A stretch of DNA of 64,000 nucleotides from Holophagales bacterium (GCA_016719485.1 JADJZB010000023.1:268765-332764), one strand, 5' to 3'. Positions 26,260 through 35,394 are shown, counted from the stretch's first letter. Notes: generated from the letters alone by a model not told the origin. Program-made: numbers and translations.

Positions 26260-27132
26260 CTGGCCGCTCCGCTCTCTCCCGCACGGCCGGCGCTCGTCCT
26301 GGCGGCGCTCCTCGGCAGCTGCGTCATCCTCCTCTCCGTGCAGGTGAGGAGGGCGGGAGGCGGAACGCTCGCCGAGGAGTGGCTCCTCGACGCGGCTTCC
26401 GTCCTCGTTCGCGGGACGACCGGGATCCGTGCGGAGGCTCTCTCGGTGAGGGAGCGGTTCTCGTCGTTCTCGGCCCTGAGGTCCGAGAACGACGCCCTGA
26501 GAGCGCGGGTGACGAGCCTCCAGGTCCAGCTCCACGCCCTGCGCGAGGCCCGCCTCGAAAGGGACCAGTTCGTGAAGCTGCTCGGCGCCGTCCCGTCGCC
26601 CCCGGAGGGGACCCGCCCCGCGCGCATCGTCGTGGTGGAGACCGCCGGGCCGTTCCAGACCGCGCTCCTGGACCGCGGTCGCGCCGACGGCATCGTCCCG
26701 GGCGGGGCGGTCGTGGGGGAGGCGGGTCTTCTCGGCCGCGTGGTGGCGGCGGGGGAGCGGGGCGCCCGGGTCCAGCTCCTCTCCGACCGGACCGCGGCCA
26801 CCGGGATCCTCCTCCCGCGGACCGGCCGCGCGGCCGTCGCGCGCGGCGACGGCTCGTCGGGCGCGAGCCTCCAGTACGTCCCGGCCATCGCCGACGTCGC
26901 CGTCGATGACGAGGTCGTCACGGCAGGCACGGACGGGATCTACCCGCGCGGTCTCCTCGTCGGGAAGATCTCCGCCGTGAGGCGCCCGGGCGCCTCGCTC
27001 TTCCTGGAGCTTCCCGTCAGGGTCTCGGCCGACCCGATGCACGAGACTCTCGTCTTCGTCTTCCCTCCCCTCCGGCCCGACGCGCCCGCGCCTGCGTCCG
27101 CCCCCCCGTTCCCGGCGCGATCGGGACCATGA
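26260..27132 (+). CDS. mreC: Rod-shape-determining protein MreC
   Basis: About 290 residues. One N-terminal membrane helix is followed by a coiled coil (SFSALRSENDALRARVTSLQVQLHALREARLERDQF) and the double beta-barrel domain with DRGRADGIVPGGAVVGEAGLLGRV. It links MreB to PBP2 in the periplasm. The start is uncertain: between the mreB stop and the helix the frame holds no ATG, GTG or TTG. A CTG at 26260 has GAGGG just upstream; the next alternative is a TTG at 26188, deep inside mreB and without a ribosome site. The C-terminus is an alanine/proline-rich tail. It overlaps mreD by 4 bases. Confidence 0.9.
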   Translation: MAAPLSPARPALVLAALLGSCVILLSVQVRRAGGGTLAEEWLLDAASVLVRGTTGIRAEALSVRERFSSFSALRSENDALRARVTSLQVQLHALREARLERDQFVKLLGAVPSPPEGTRPARIVVVETAGPFQTALLDRGRADGIVPGGAVVGEAGLLGRVVAAGERGARVQLLSDRTAATGILLPRTGRAAVARGDGSSGASLQYVPAIADVAVDDEVVTAGTDGIYPRGLLVGKISAVRRPGASLFLELPVRVSADPMHETLVFVFPPLRPDAPAPASAPPFPARSGP

Positions 27133-27623
27133 CCGCCGTCCTGGGCGTCGCCCTGGCGGCGCTCTTCACGCTCCTCCTCGGGGTGCTGCGACTCCCCCAC
27201 CCCCCCGACCTCTTCCTTCTCCCGGTCGCGTCCGTATCCCGCCGGGGGCGCGCGATCCCGGCGATGCTCACGGGGCTCCTCGCCGGGCTCGCCCAGGACG
27301 CCCTCACCTCGCCGGTGAGGCTCCTCGGCCTGAATGCCTTCTCCAAGATCCTCCTCGCCTACCTGATGGCGGCGATCGGGGCGCGCGCCCTGGTCGAGAA
27401 GCCGGTCATGTTCGGCCTCCTCGCCTGGGCCGCCGTCGCCCTCGACGGCCTCGTCCTGACCGGCCTCGTCTGGGTCCTCAGGGGAGAGCTGCTCCTCCCC
27501 GACCCACTGGCCATCACCCTCCGCGCCGCGGGGACAGGCGTCCTCGCCGCCCTCCTCCAGGCCGGCGTCCGCTACCCGTGGAAGGAAGCGCGGGCGGCCC
27601 GGCGGCGGCGGAAGCTGGCATAG
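27129..27623 (+). CDS. mreD: Rod-shape-determining protein MreD
   Basis: A 164-residue polytopic protein with five or so hydrophobic helices. The GLLAGLAQDALTSPVRLLGLNAFSK block matches the conserved MreD segment (GxxxGxxxDxxS..GxG). It is a membrane member of the elongasome. The ATG at 27129 overlaps the mreC stop in an ATGA. Position between mreC and mrdA confirms the call. Confidence 0.92.
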   Translation: MTAVLGVALAALFTLLLGVLRLPHPPDLFLLPVASVSRRGRAIPAMLTGLLAGLAQDALTSPVRLLGLNAFSKILLAYLMAAIGARALVEKPVMFGLLAWAAVALDGLVLTGLVWVLRGELLLPDPLAITLRAAGTGVLAALLQAGVRYPWKEARAARRRRKLA

Positions 27624-27635
27624 TCGGGCCGCCAG

Positions 27636-29549
27636 ATGCCCGCAAGCGCCCGCGAGGACCGCCGACCCCTTCTCCACCGGATCGACCGGCTCGCTGCAGG
27701 TGCGTTCTCCTTCCTCGCGCTCCTGCTCGGGGTCTACTGGGTCCACCAGGTCTTCCGCGGCGACGAGTACGCCCGCCAGGCCGAGAACAACCGGCAGCGT
27801 TCCGTCCCCATCAACGCCTCGCGCGGCTTCATCCTCGATCGAAACGGGAAGCTCCTCGCCGAGAACGAGCCGTCCTTCACGCTCCTCCTCTACCGGCGGG
27901 AGTCGCAGGACGTCGACGGATCGCTCCGCTTCGTGGCGAGCCTCCTGGGACGCGGGCTGGACGACCTCCGCCGCCGCGTCGAACGCTCGCGGGCGAGCTA
28001 CGACTTCGTCCCGGTCGTCCTCGACGACGACCTGACCGTCGCCGAGGTCGGCGCCGTCGAGGCGCACGCCCTCGAGCACCCCGAGCTGGTCGTCCAGACG
28101 ACCGAACGCCGCGTCTACACGCAGGGCTCGGTCACGGCGCACCTCCTGGGCCACCTCGGCGAGGCGGGCCCCGACCAGCTCGCCGCCCGCGCCGGCCGCG
28201 TCCGCGCCGGGGAGGCGATCGGGCAGAACGGCGTCGAGGCCGCCTACCAGGACCTCCTCGCGGGGACGTCGGGCCTCCGGACCTTCGTCATCGACTCGTT
28301 CGGACGCGAGGTCGCCGAGCTCGACCGCGTCGACCCGCTTCCCGGGAACACCCTCGTCCTGAACATCGATCTCGACCTCCAGCGGCTCGCCGACGACTAC
28401 TTCCGCGACAAGGTCGGAACGGCGGTCGCCCTCGACCCGAAGACCGGCGAGGTCCTGGCGTTCGTCTCGGCCCCGGCCTTCGACCCGAACGTCTTTTCCC
28501 GCCGCGTCAGCCGCACCGAGTGGGACGCGATCGTCGGCAACGAGGACCGGCCGCTCCAGAACAGGGCCATCCAGAACGTCTATTCCCCCGGCTCGGTCTG
28601 GAAGGCGTTCGTCGCCCACGCGATCCTCTCGAACGGGATCGACTCCTCCGAGCGCGTCCACTGCCCCGGTTCGGCCACGTTCTACGGCCGGAGGTTCCGG
28701 TGTCACGGAGTCCACGGGGACGTCGACCTCCCGACGGCGCTCCAGGTCTCGTGCGACGTCTACTTCTACACGATGGGCAAGAGGCTCGGCATCGACACCC
28801 TCGCCGCCACGGCCCGGCTCTTCGGGTTCGGCCGCCCGACGGGCGTCGACCTCGGTCCCGAGAAGCCGGGGACCGTCCCGTCCCCCGAGTGGAGCAAGGC
28901 CGTTCGCAAGCACGCCTGGTACCCGGGCGAGACGATCTCCGTCGCCATCGGGCAGGGGCCGCTCCTCGTTTCGGCTCTCCAGACGGCGCGGGCCTTCGCA
29001 GGCATCGCCAACGCCGACGGCGCCCTTCCCGTGCCGCACCTCTTCCGGATCGGCGAGCACGTGCGCAGCGGCGCCCGGGTCGCCTTCCGGCCGCCGGTTC
29101 GCGAGCACATCCCCTACCCGCCCGGCGCGCGGGAGACGATCGTCGAGGGCCTCTGGCGCGTCGTGAACCTCCCCGGCGGGACCGCCTGGCGTTACCGCGT
29201 CGAGGGTCTCGACATCTGCGGCAAGACCGGGACGGTCCAGGTCGTCGGCCAGAAAGAGGCGAAGAAGGCGCACCTCCTCCCTGAAAAGCTCAGGGACCAC
29301 GCCTGGTTCGCGGCGTTCGCCCCGAAGGACGACGCCAAGATCGTCGTCGTCGTCTTCGTCGAGAACGGTCTCCACGGCGGCTCGGCCGCCGCCCCTCTCG
29401 CGACGCGCCTCGTCGAGGCCTACCTGCGCCCCGGGAGCGTCCCGCCGCCCGCCTCTCCGGCCGTGCCCCTCCCCGAGGCGACGCCCCGTGGAGGCTCCGA
29501 CACCGCGGAGCAGAGCGGCCCTCCCCTCTCGCCACGGCGGGGGACCTGA
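27636..29549 (+). CDS. mrdA: Penicillin-binding protein 2 (elongasome transpeptidase)
   Basis: A 637-residue class B penicillin-binding protein. One N-terminal membrane helix at about 20-40 is followed by the dimerisation/pedestal domain with ASRGFILDRNGKLLAENEPS, then the transpeptidase domain. Motifs are SVWK with nucleophile Ser320, SCD at 372-374 in the place of SxN, and KTG at 530-532. It cross-links lateral peptidoglycan together with RodA, encoded one base downstream. The C-terminal proline-rich tail ends in a basic stretch. An Asp instead of Asn in the second motif is also seen in other PBP2 proteins. Confidence 0.96.
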   Translation: MPASAREDRRPLLHRIDRLAAGAFSFLALLLGVYWVHQVFRGDEYARQAENNRQRSVPINASRGFILDRNGKLLAENEPSFTLLLYRRESQDVDGSLRFVASLLGRGLDDLRRRVERSRASYDFVPVVLDDDLTVAEVGAVEAHALEHPELVVQTTERRVYTQGSVTAHLLGHLGEAGPDQLAARAGRVRAGEAIGQNGVEAAYQDLLAGTSGLRTFVIDSFGREVAELDRVDPLPGNTLVLNIDLDLQRLADDYFRDKVGTAVALDPKTGEVLAFVSAPAFDPNVFSRRVSRTEWDAIVGNEDRPLQNRAIQNVYSPGSVWKAFVAHAILSNGIDSSERVHCPGSATFYGRRFRCHGVHGDVDLPTALQVSCDVYFYTMGKRLGIDTLAATARLFGFGRPTGVDLGPEKPGTVPSPEWSKAVRKHAWYPGETISVAIGQGPLLVSALQTARAFAGIANADGALPVPHLFRIGEHVRSGARVAFRPPVREHIPYPPGARETIVEGLWRVVNLPGGTAWRYRVEGLDICGKTGTVQVVGQKEAKKAHLLPEKLRDHAWFAAFAPKDDAKIVVVVFVENGLHGGSAAAPLATRLVEAYLRPGSVPPPASPAVPLPEATPRGGSDTAEQSGPPLSPRRGT

Positions 29550-29550
29550 C

Positions 29551-30651
29551 GTGTCGCGCCTTTCCGAGGCGCTCCCGCGGCGCCTGGACGTCCCGCTCCT
29601 GCTCGCCGCGCTCGTCCTCTCCGGCATCGGCATCGCCATGGTCGTCTCGACGACCTCCGGGACCCCCCGGGGAGGCCTCGGCGGCCGCCAGGCGCTCTTC
29701 CTCGTCGCGGGACTGGTGGCGGCGACGTTCTTCGCCGTCTTCGACTACCGCCTCCTCCTCAGGGCCTCGCCCGGCCTCTTCGCCTTCTCCCTCCTGCCGC
29801 TCATCTGGCTCCCGATCTTCGGCCCGACGATCGCGGGCGCGAAGTCGTGGATCAGGCTCTTCGGCGGATTCCAGATCCAGCCGTCCGAGCTCGCGCGCAT
29901 TTCCACCGTCCTCCTCCTCGCGTGGATCCTCGAGAACGACGACCGCCCCCGCCTCTCCGCGAAGACGGTCGGGGTGCTCGTCGGCGTCGTCGCGCTCCCG
30001 ATGGCCCTCGTCCTCCTCCAGCCCGACCTCGGCGTGGCGCTCACCTATTCCCCCTTCCTCCTCGCGGCCCTCTACCTCGGCGGGCTCCCGGGCCGCGTCT
30101 GGGGCGCCCTCTTCCTGGCGGGCACGCTCGCCGCCGGCGCGTCGTGGTTCGTCCTGAAGGACTACCAGAAGGACCGGATCCGGACCTTCCTCGACCCCGA
30201 CCTCGCCGCCCGCGGCGCCGGCTACCAGGTGCGCCAGGCGCGCATCGCGATCGGCTCGGGAGGGATCACCGGCAAGGGGTGGAAGGAAGGGACCCAGAGC
30301 CGGCTCGGGTTCCTCCCGGTGCGGCACTCCGACTTCATCTTCGCCGCGCTCGCCGAAGAGCGCGGCTTCGCCGGCGTCGCCACCGTCGTCGGCCTCTACG
30401 GTCTCTTCCTCGCCCGGGGGCTGGCCATCGCGCGGGACGCGCGCGACCGGGGCGGCTCGATGCTCGTCCTCCTCGTCATCCTGAACGTCGTGGCGCAGGC
30501 CGCGGCCAACATCGCCATGAACGTCGGGCTCATGCCGACGACGGGCATCACCCTGCCGTTCGTCTCCTACGGAGGCTCGTCGATCATCGCAACCTGGGCG
30601 ATGACCGGCCTCGTCCTCTCCGTGGCCCAGCGCCGGTTCGTCAACGTGTAG
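29551..30651 (+). CDS. rodA: Peptidoglycan glycosyltransferase RodA (SEDS)
   Basis: A 366-residue SEDS glycosyltransferase with about ten membrane helices. AKSWIRLFGGFQIQPSELARI, LLQPDLGVALTY (with the catalytic Asp region), GWKEGTQSRLGFLPVRHSDFIFA and the C-terminal LPFVSYGGSSI are classic. It polymerises lipid II in the elongasome with PBP2. I chose the GTG at 29551, one base after the mrdA stop; the frame reaches upstream into mrdA. Confidence 0.96.
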   Translation: MSRLSEALPRRLDVPLLLAALVLSGIGIAMVVSTTSGTPRGGLGGRQALFLVAGLVAATFFAVFDYRLLLRASPGLFAFSLLPLIWLPIFGPTIAGAKSWIRLFGGFQIQPSELARISTVLLLAWILENDDRPRLSAKTVGVLVGVVALPMALVLLQPDLGVALTYSPFLLAALYLGGLPGRVWGALFLAGTLAAGASWFVLKDYQKDRIRTFLDPDLAARGAGYQVRQARIAIGSGGITGKGWKEGTQSRLGFLPVRHSDFIFAALAEERGFAGVATVVGLYGLFLARGLAIARDARDRGGSMLVLLVILNVVAQAAANIAMNVGLMPTTGITLPFVSYGGSSIIATWAMTGLVLSVAQRRFVNV

Positions 30652-30659
30652 AGGCAGTC

Positions 30660-32210
30660 ATGCAGAAAGAGCTCCTCATCTCCGCAAACGATCGCGAGAC
30701 CCGGGTGGCCGTCCTCGAGGACGGCCGCGTCGCCGAGGTGCAGATCGAACGGCGCCGCCAGCGCGGCGTCGTCGGCAACATCTACAAGGGCCGCGTCACG
30801 CGGGTCCTGCCGGGGATGCAGTCGGCCTTCGTCGACATCGGCCTCGAGAAGGACGCCTTCCTCTACGTCGCCGACGTCGGGGAGGAGGTCGAGGACTTCG
30901 ACCGCTTCGGCGGGATGGAGGAGAACGGGGCCGAGGCCGAGTCCGACGAGTCCGCACCAGCGGCGCCGGCGCAGGTCGAGGCCGAGCCCCCGGCGCGGGC
31001 ACCGCTCCCGTCCATCGACGAGCTCCTCCGCGAGGGGCAGGAGCTCGTCGTCCAGGTGACGAAGGACCAGATCGCCCACAAGGGCGTGCGGATCACGACC
31101 CACGTCACGCTTCCCGGGCGGACGCTCGTCTACATGCCGTCGATCGACCACGTCGGCGTCTCGCGCCGCATCGAGAACGAGGAGGAGCGCGTCCGGCTCC
31201 GCGACATCCTCACCTCCCTGCGCAAGGGCCCCGGCGGGTTCATCGTGAGGACCGCGGGCGAGGGGCGGGCGGCGGACGAGTTCGCCGCCGACAAGCGCTA
31301 CCTCGCGCGGCTCTGGGAGCAGATCCGCAAGCGCGCCGAGCGTTCGGGCGCTCCCGCCCTCCTGCACCGCGACCTCGACCTGACGCTCCGGGCCGCGCGC
31401 GACATCTTCGCCCAGGAGTTCTCCGTCCTCTGGGTCGACGACGACGAGGAGTACCGGCGCATCGTCGAGTTCCTCGACCAGGTGCAGCCGAACCTCGTCG
31501 CCAAGGTGAAGCTCTACAGGAAGTCGAGCCCCCTCTTCGAGGAGCTCGGCGTCGAGCAGGAGATCGAGAACGCCCTCAAGTCGAAGGTCTGGCTCAAGTC
31601 GGGCGGCTACATCGTCATCAACCAGACCGAGGCGCTCGTGGCCATCGACGTGAACACGGGCAAGTACATCGGCAAGAAGCGGCTCGAGGACACGGTCCTG
31701 CGCACGAACATGGAGGCGATCCAGGAGATCGTGAGGCAGATCCGCCTGCGCGACCTGGGCGGGCTCCTCGTCGTGGACTTCATCGACATGGAAGAGGAGG
31801 AGCACCGGCAGGAGCTCGTCACGGCTCTCGAGACCGAGCTGAAGAAGGACCGCTCGAAGAACCGGATGCTCCCCGTTTCCGAGTTCGGGCTCGTGGAGAT
31901 CACCCGCAAGAGGCAGCGGCAGAGCCTCGAGCGGGCCCTCACGATGCCCTGCCCCTACTGCTCGGGCTCGGGCCGCATCAAGAGCATCCCGACGATCCTC
32001 CTCGAGATCCGCCGCGAGATCCTCAAGCGCACCGCGTCGGGCGAGGGGCACGCCCTCTTCCTCCGCGTCCACCCCGAGATCTCGCGTGCCCTCTCCTCCG
32101 ACGAGCGCCACCTCATCGAGGACCTCCAGGAGCACGTCGGGATGCCGATCCACGTCCAGGTGGACGAGCACCTGCACCACGAGGGGTACGACGTCGTCGT
32201 GGAGGCGTGA
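30660..32210 (+). CDS. rng: Ribonuclease E/G family endoribonuclease
   Basis: A 516-residue RNase G-type enzyme. The N-terminal RNase H-like part is interrupted by an S1 domain from GNIYKGRVTRVLPGMQSAFVDIG, which carries an acidic/proline-rich insertion at about 85-120. The catalytic DNase-I-like domain has the metal-binding aspartates Asp330 in AIDVNTG and Asp373 in VVDFID. The zinc-link CPYC is at 431-434. It lacks the long scaffold tail of RNase E. It should process rRNA and decay mRNA. A RNase G gene at the end of the mre cluster is a conserved arrangement (first seen as cafA in E. coli). It has a GAGG ribosome site. Confidence 0.95.
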   Translation: MQKELLISANDRETRVAVLEDGRVAEVQIERRRQRGVVGNIYKGRVTRVLPGMQSAFVDIGLEKDAFLYVADVGEEVEDFDRFGGMEENGAEAESDESAPAAPAQVEAEPPARAPLPSIDELLREGQELVVQVTKDQIAHKGVRITTHVTLPGRTLVYMPSIDHVGVSRRIENEEERVRLRDILTSLRKGPGGFIVRTAGEGRAADEFAADKRYLARLWEQIRKRAERSGAPALLHRDLDLTLRAARDIFAQEFSVLWVDDDEEYRRIVEFLDQVQPNLVAKVKLYRKSSPLFEELGVEQEIENALKSKVWLKSGGYIVINQTEALVAIDVNTGKYIGKKRLEDTVLRTNMEAIQEIVRQIRLRDLGGLLVVDFIDMEEEEHRQELVTALETELKKDRSKNRMLPVSEFGLVEITRKRQRQSLERALTMPCPYCSGSGRIKSIPTILLEIRREILKRTASGEGHALFLRVHPEISRALSSDERHLIEDLQEHVGMPIHVQVDEHLHHEGYDVVVEA

Positions 32211-32229
32211 CCCGGATCACCCGGGTGCC

Positions 32230-32252
32230 GCCGGGGCACTCCTGTCCCCGGC
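32230..32252 (+). terminator. GC hairpin after the RNase G gene
   Basis: GCCGGGG at 32230-32236 pairs perfectly with CCCCGGC at 32246-32252 around a 9-base loop, 20 bases after the stop. No T tract follows. It could terminate or stabilise the end of the rod-shape operon message. Confidence 0.45.
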
Positions 32253-32302
32253 GCACTCGGATGGAACCAGTCCCGAATCTGGCCGAAATGGCACCGGAGG
32301 GG

Positions 32303-32320
32303 TTGGCACGCCCCCTGCAT
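32303..32320 (+). promoter_or_regulatory. Sigma-54-type promoter
   Basis: TTGGCACG followed by 5 bases and TGCAT matches the -24/-12 consensus TGGCACG-N4-TTGCA, with only one mismatch (C for the first T of the -12 box) and the exact 12-base spacing from GG at 32305-32306 to GC at 32317-32318. Transcription would begin near 32330 and run into the iron-sulfur protein gene. An upstream site for an enhancer-binding protein is not identified, and no such activator gene is in the window. Confidence 0.6.
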
Positions 32321-32355
32321 TAAGAAGGGTGGCGCACACTCCAGCCTCTCCTCCA

Positions 32356-32384
32356 AGCCGCTCCGATGGGCGGCTCTTTTTATT
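32356..32384 (+). terminator. Intrinsic terminator in the leader of the iron-sulfur protein gene
   Basis: AGCCGC at 32356-32361 pairs with GCGGCT at 32370-32375 around an 8-base loop, followed by CTTTTTATT. This is the clearest intrinsic terminator in the window. It lies after the sigma-54-type start site and 15-18 bases before the GTG at 32399. It may therefore attenuate that gene, or simply end the rng transcript. Confidence 0.65.
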
Positions 32385-32398
32385 GGGAGAATGGGCCC

Positions 32399-33697
32399 GT
32401 GGCCCACGCCACGGCGCGCTCCGGTTACCGGGACCTCGTCGAGCGGCTGAACCGCTTTCCGCAGGGCGCGCCCCCGTCGGACCTCCTCTACAGGATCCTC
32501 GCCCTCCTCTTCACGGAGCGTGAAGCCGGGCTCGTCGCGCTGCTCCCCGTGAAGCCGTTCACGCTCGCGACCGCCTCCAGGGCCTGGAAGACGTCCCCCG
32601 CCGAGACCCGGAGGACCCTCGACGCCCTGGCCGCGCGGGCCCTCCTCCTGGATGCCGAGCGCGACGGCGAGACGCGATGGGTCCTCCCGCCGCCGATGGC
32701 CGGCTTCTTCGAGTTCTCGATGATGCGGGTCCGCGACGACGTGGACCAGAAAACCCTCGCTCGGCTCTTCTACGAGTACCTCAACGTCGAGGAGGACTTC
32801 GTCCGCGAGCTCTTCGCCCGCGGCGAGACGCAGCTCGGGCGCGTCTTCGTGAACGAGGACGCCGTCGCCGACGACGACGTCCTGCAGGTCCTCGACTGGG
32901 AGAGGGCGAGCGCCGTGGCGCGGACGGCCCGCCACGCGGCGGTCGGCGTCTGCTACTGCCGGCACAAGATGTCCCACGTCGGCCGGGCCTGCGGGGCCCC
33001 GCTCGAGATCTGCCTCACGTTCGGGACGACCGCCGACTCCCTCTCCCGCCACGGATTCGCCCGCCGGATCGACGCCGCCGAGGCGCTCGACCTCCTCGCC
33101 GAGGCGCGCGCGCGCGGCCTCGTCCAGTTCGGCGAGAACGTGCGGGAAACCGTCGCTTTCGTCTGCAACTGCTGCGGGTGCTGCTGCGAGGCGCTCCTGG
33201 CCCAGAAGCGCTTCGGGGCCTGCCGGCCCGTCCACACGACCGGCTTCCTTCCCGAGGTCGACGCCGGGCGGTGCAACGGCTGCGGGGCCTGCGCGAAGTC
33301 CTGTCCCGTCGAGGCGATGTCGCTGCGCCCCGCGGCGGACCCGGGCGTCCCCGGACGCCGGGTCGCGAACCTCGCGGCAGAGGCGTGCCTCGGCTGCGGC
33401 GTCTGCGTCCAGGCCTGCCGGCGGGATGCGCTCCGTCTCGTGAGGCGGGAGGAACGCGTGATTCCCCCGCGCGACACGGCGCGGCGCGTCGTGAGGATGG
33501 CGCTCGAGCGGGGGCACCTCGCGGACCTCGTCTTCGACGACCGGGCCCTGGCGAGCCACAGGATCCTCGGAACGCTCCTCGGCGCCATCCTCCGCCTCCC
33601 CCCGGTGGAGCGGGCGCTCGCCCGGGAGCAGGTGAAGTCGGTCTACCTCGAGAAGATCTTCGAGGCCTGGGAGCGGCGGCCAGGGCACCGGGCGTAG
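32399..33697 (+). CDS. Multi-cluster iron-sulfur protein with N-terminal helical domain
   Basis: A 432-residue cytosolic protein. Residues 1 to about 175 are helical and winged-helix-like, without a metal motif. Cysteine clusters follow: CYC at 185-187 with a further Cys at about 198 and 204, a dense CNCCGCCC group from 256, and two classic 4Fe-4S ferredoxin motifs, CNGCGACAKSC near 291 and CLGCGVCVQAC near 330. The two ferredoxin motifs are each followed by P/R where the fourth ligand proline often stands. No catalytic partner is next to it. The family is known to me only as ferredoxin-like proteins of unknown role in anaerobes. GTG at 32399 is preferred because the ATG at 32366 lies inside the terminator hairpin. 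A sigma-54-type promoter suggests on-demand induction. Confidence 0.75.
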   Translation: MAHATARSGYRDLVERLNRFPQGAPPSDLLYRILALLFTEREAGLVALLPVKPFTLATASRAWKTSPAETRRTLDALAARALLLDAERDGETRWVLPPPMAGFFEFSMMRVRDDVDQKTLARLFYEYLNVEEDFVRELFARGETQLGRVFVNEDAVADDDVLQVLDWERASAVARTARHAAVGVCYCRHKMSHVGRACGAPLEICLTFGTTADSLSRHGFARRIDAAEALDLLAEARARGLVQFGENVRETVAFVCNCCGCCCEALLAQKRFGACRPVHTTGFLPEVDAGRCNGCGACAKSCPVEAMSLRPAADPGVPGRRVANLAAEACLGCGVCVQACRRDALRLVRREERVIPPRDTARRVVRMALERGHLADLVFDDRALASHRILGTLLGAILRLPPVERALAREQVKSVYLEKIFEAWERRPGHRA

Positions 33698-33819
33698 GAG
33701 CAGACCTTCGCCCGGCTCTTCGAAGCCGTGCCGCCCCCGACGCGCTGCTAGACTCCGCCTCTTTCAGGAACAGACCGACGCCGCCGCGCACCGCGCGCCG
33801 GCCTCTTCGAGGAGGCTCC

Positions 33820-35394
33820 ATGCCGCGTTTCACGAAGATCGCCGCAGCGCTCGCCGCACTCACCCTCGCCCTTCCGGCCGGCGCCGCCGACCCCGCGAAA
33901 GCGAGGAAGAAGCTCGACAAGGAAGGTCTCGCCTTCACCGCCGAGAAGTTCCTCTGGGAGGTGCACACCGAGGACGTGAAGATGGTCTCGCTCTTCCTCG
34001 AGGCCGGCATGTCCGCGGATACGGCCGACGACAAGGGAGTCACCGCCCTTCACCGCGCCGCCGGGAACGCCGAGGGGAAGGTCCTCGCGCTCCTCCTGAA
34101 GGCGGGCGCGAACCCGAACGCCGCTTCCGGGGACGGTGACACGCCCCTCTGCGAGGCCGCCGACGAGCCCGCTGCGAAGAACGTCGCCGCCCTCCTCGCG
34201 GCGGGGGCCGATCCGAAGGCGGTCTGCTCGTGGGGGAAGACGGCTCTCCACGTGGCCGCCGGAGAAGGCGACGGCGAGATCACGTCGGCCCTGATCGCCG
34301 CGGGCGCGCCGCTGGAGGCTCGCGACCAGTACCAGCAGACCGCGCTCTACTTCGGTCTGAAGGCCGGGAAGACCGCGGCCCTCGAGGCCCTCGTCGCGGC
34401 CGGCGCCGACGTGAACGCGAAGTTCAAGAACGGCCGGACGCCCCTCCACGAGGCGACCGAGTGGGACAACCCGGCCGCCGCCCGGATCCTCCTCGAGGCC
34501 GGGGCGAAGGTCGACGCGAAGGACTCCCAGCGCCAGACGCCGCTTTACCTCGCCGCCGCCTTCGACCGCGTGAAGATGGTTCCGGTCCTCCTCCAGTACG
34601 GGGCCGACCCGGCTCAGAAGACTCCCGACGGGAAGTCCCTCGTCCAGCTCGCGAAGACGAACACGTCGCCGAACGTCGTTCCGCTTCTCGAGGGAGCGAA
34701 GAAGGTCGAGGTGGCGACGAAGCCGACGATCGCGCCGAAGGGGAGCGCGGCCACTCCCGGGGCCGCTCCGGGCGCGTCCCCCACGGCGTCGTCCGACCCG
34801 AAGGGCGACCTGAAGAAGATGGGCCTCGCCTTCGACGCGAAGACCTTCTTCAGCCGTGTCGACGGTGGCGACACGAGAGCGATCGCGCTCTTTCTCGCCG
34901 CCGGCTTCGACCCGGCCACGAAGGACGACCGAGGCCGGACCGCCCTCTGGCTCGCGGTCTCGCAGAAGAACGGCGATTCCCTGAAGGCCCTCATCGCCGG
35001 AGGCGCGAGGCCCGACGCGAAGAACGCCCCGGCGATGGAGTACGGAGCGACGATCGTCGCCGAGGCGATCAACGCCAACGACGCCGGGATCGTCCGGATG
35101 CTCGTCGATGCCGGCGCCGACGTGAAGAAGGGGAACGACTACGGCATGACGCCGCTGCACGAGGCCGCGCGCCAGGGACAGCTCGAGGTGACCGAGATCC
35201 TCCTGAAGGCCGGAGCAGACCCCAACTCGGCCCCGAGCGGCGCGCCGGTCCTCCACGGGCCCGTCATGGAGAACCACGTCGACGTCGTGAAGCTCCTCCT
35301 GCGGTCGGGCGCGAAGGTCGAGAAGTTCCGCAAGCTCCTCCTCGACACCGCGAAGACCCCGGAGATGAAGGAGCTGATCCGGAAGGCCCGGTAG
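33820..35394 (+). CDS. Exported ankyrin-repeat protein with internal duplication
   Basis: A 524-residue protein with a signal peptide (MPRFTKIAAALAALTLALPAGA) and about ten ankyrin repeats of the type TPLHEA...ILLEAGA. The protein is built from two similar halves: a cap segment KEGLAFTAEKF...LFLEAG near residue 35 recurs as KMGLAFDAKTF...LFLAAG near residue 330, each followed by repeats. A linker of about 50 residues rich in Pro, Ala and Thr joins them at about 285-330. GAGGAGG precedes the ATG. Export suggests a periplasmic protein-protein interaction role. No enzyme domain is seen. A longer frame upstream is a shadow of the iron-sulfur gene. Confidence 0.85.
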   Translation: MPRFTKIAAALAALTLALPAGAADPAKARKKLDKEGLAFTAEKFLWEVHTEDVKMVSLFLEAGMSADTADDKGVTALHRAAGNAEGKVLALLLKAGANPNAASGDGDTPLCEAADEPAAKNVAALLAAGADPKAVCSWGKTALHVAAGEGDGEITSALIAAGAPLEARDQYQQTALYFGLKAGKTAALEALVAAGADVNAKFKNGRTPLHEATEWDNPAAARILLEAGAKVDAKDSQRQTPLYLAAAFDRVKMVPVLLQYGADPAQKTPDGKSLVQLAKTNTSPNVVPLLEGAKKVEVATKPTIAPKGSAATPGAAPGASPTASSDPKGDLKKMGLAFDAKTFFSRVDGGDTRAIALFLAAGFDPATKDDRGRTALWLAVSQKNGDSLKALIAGGARPDAKNAPAMEYGATIVAEAINANDAGIVRMLVDAGADVKKGNDYGMTPLHEAARQGQLEVTEILLKAGADPNSAPSGAPVLHGPVMENHVDVVKLLLRSGAKVEKFRKLLLDTAKTPEMKELIRKAR

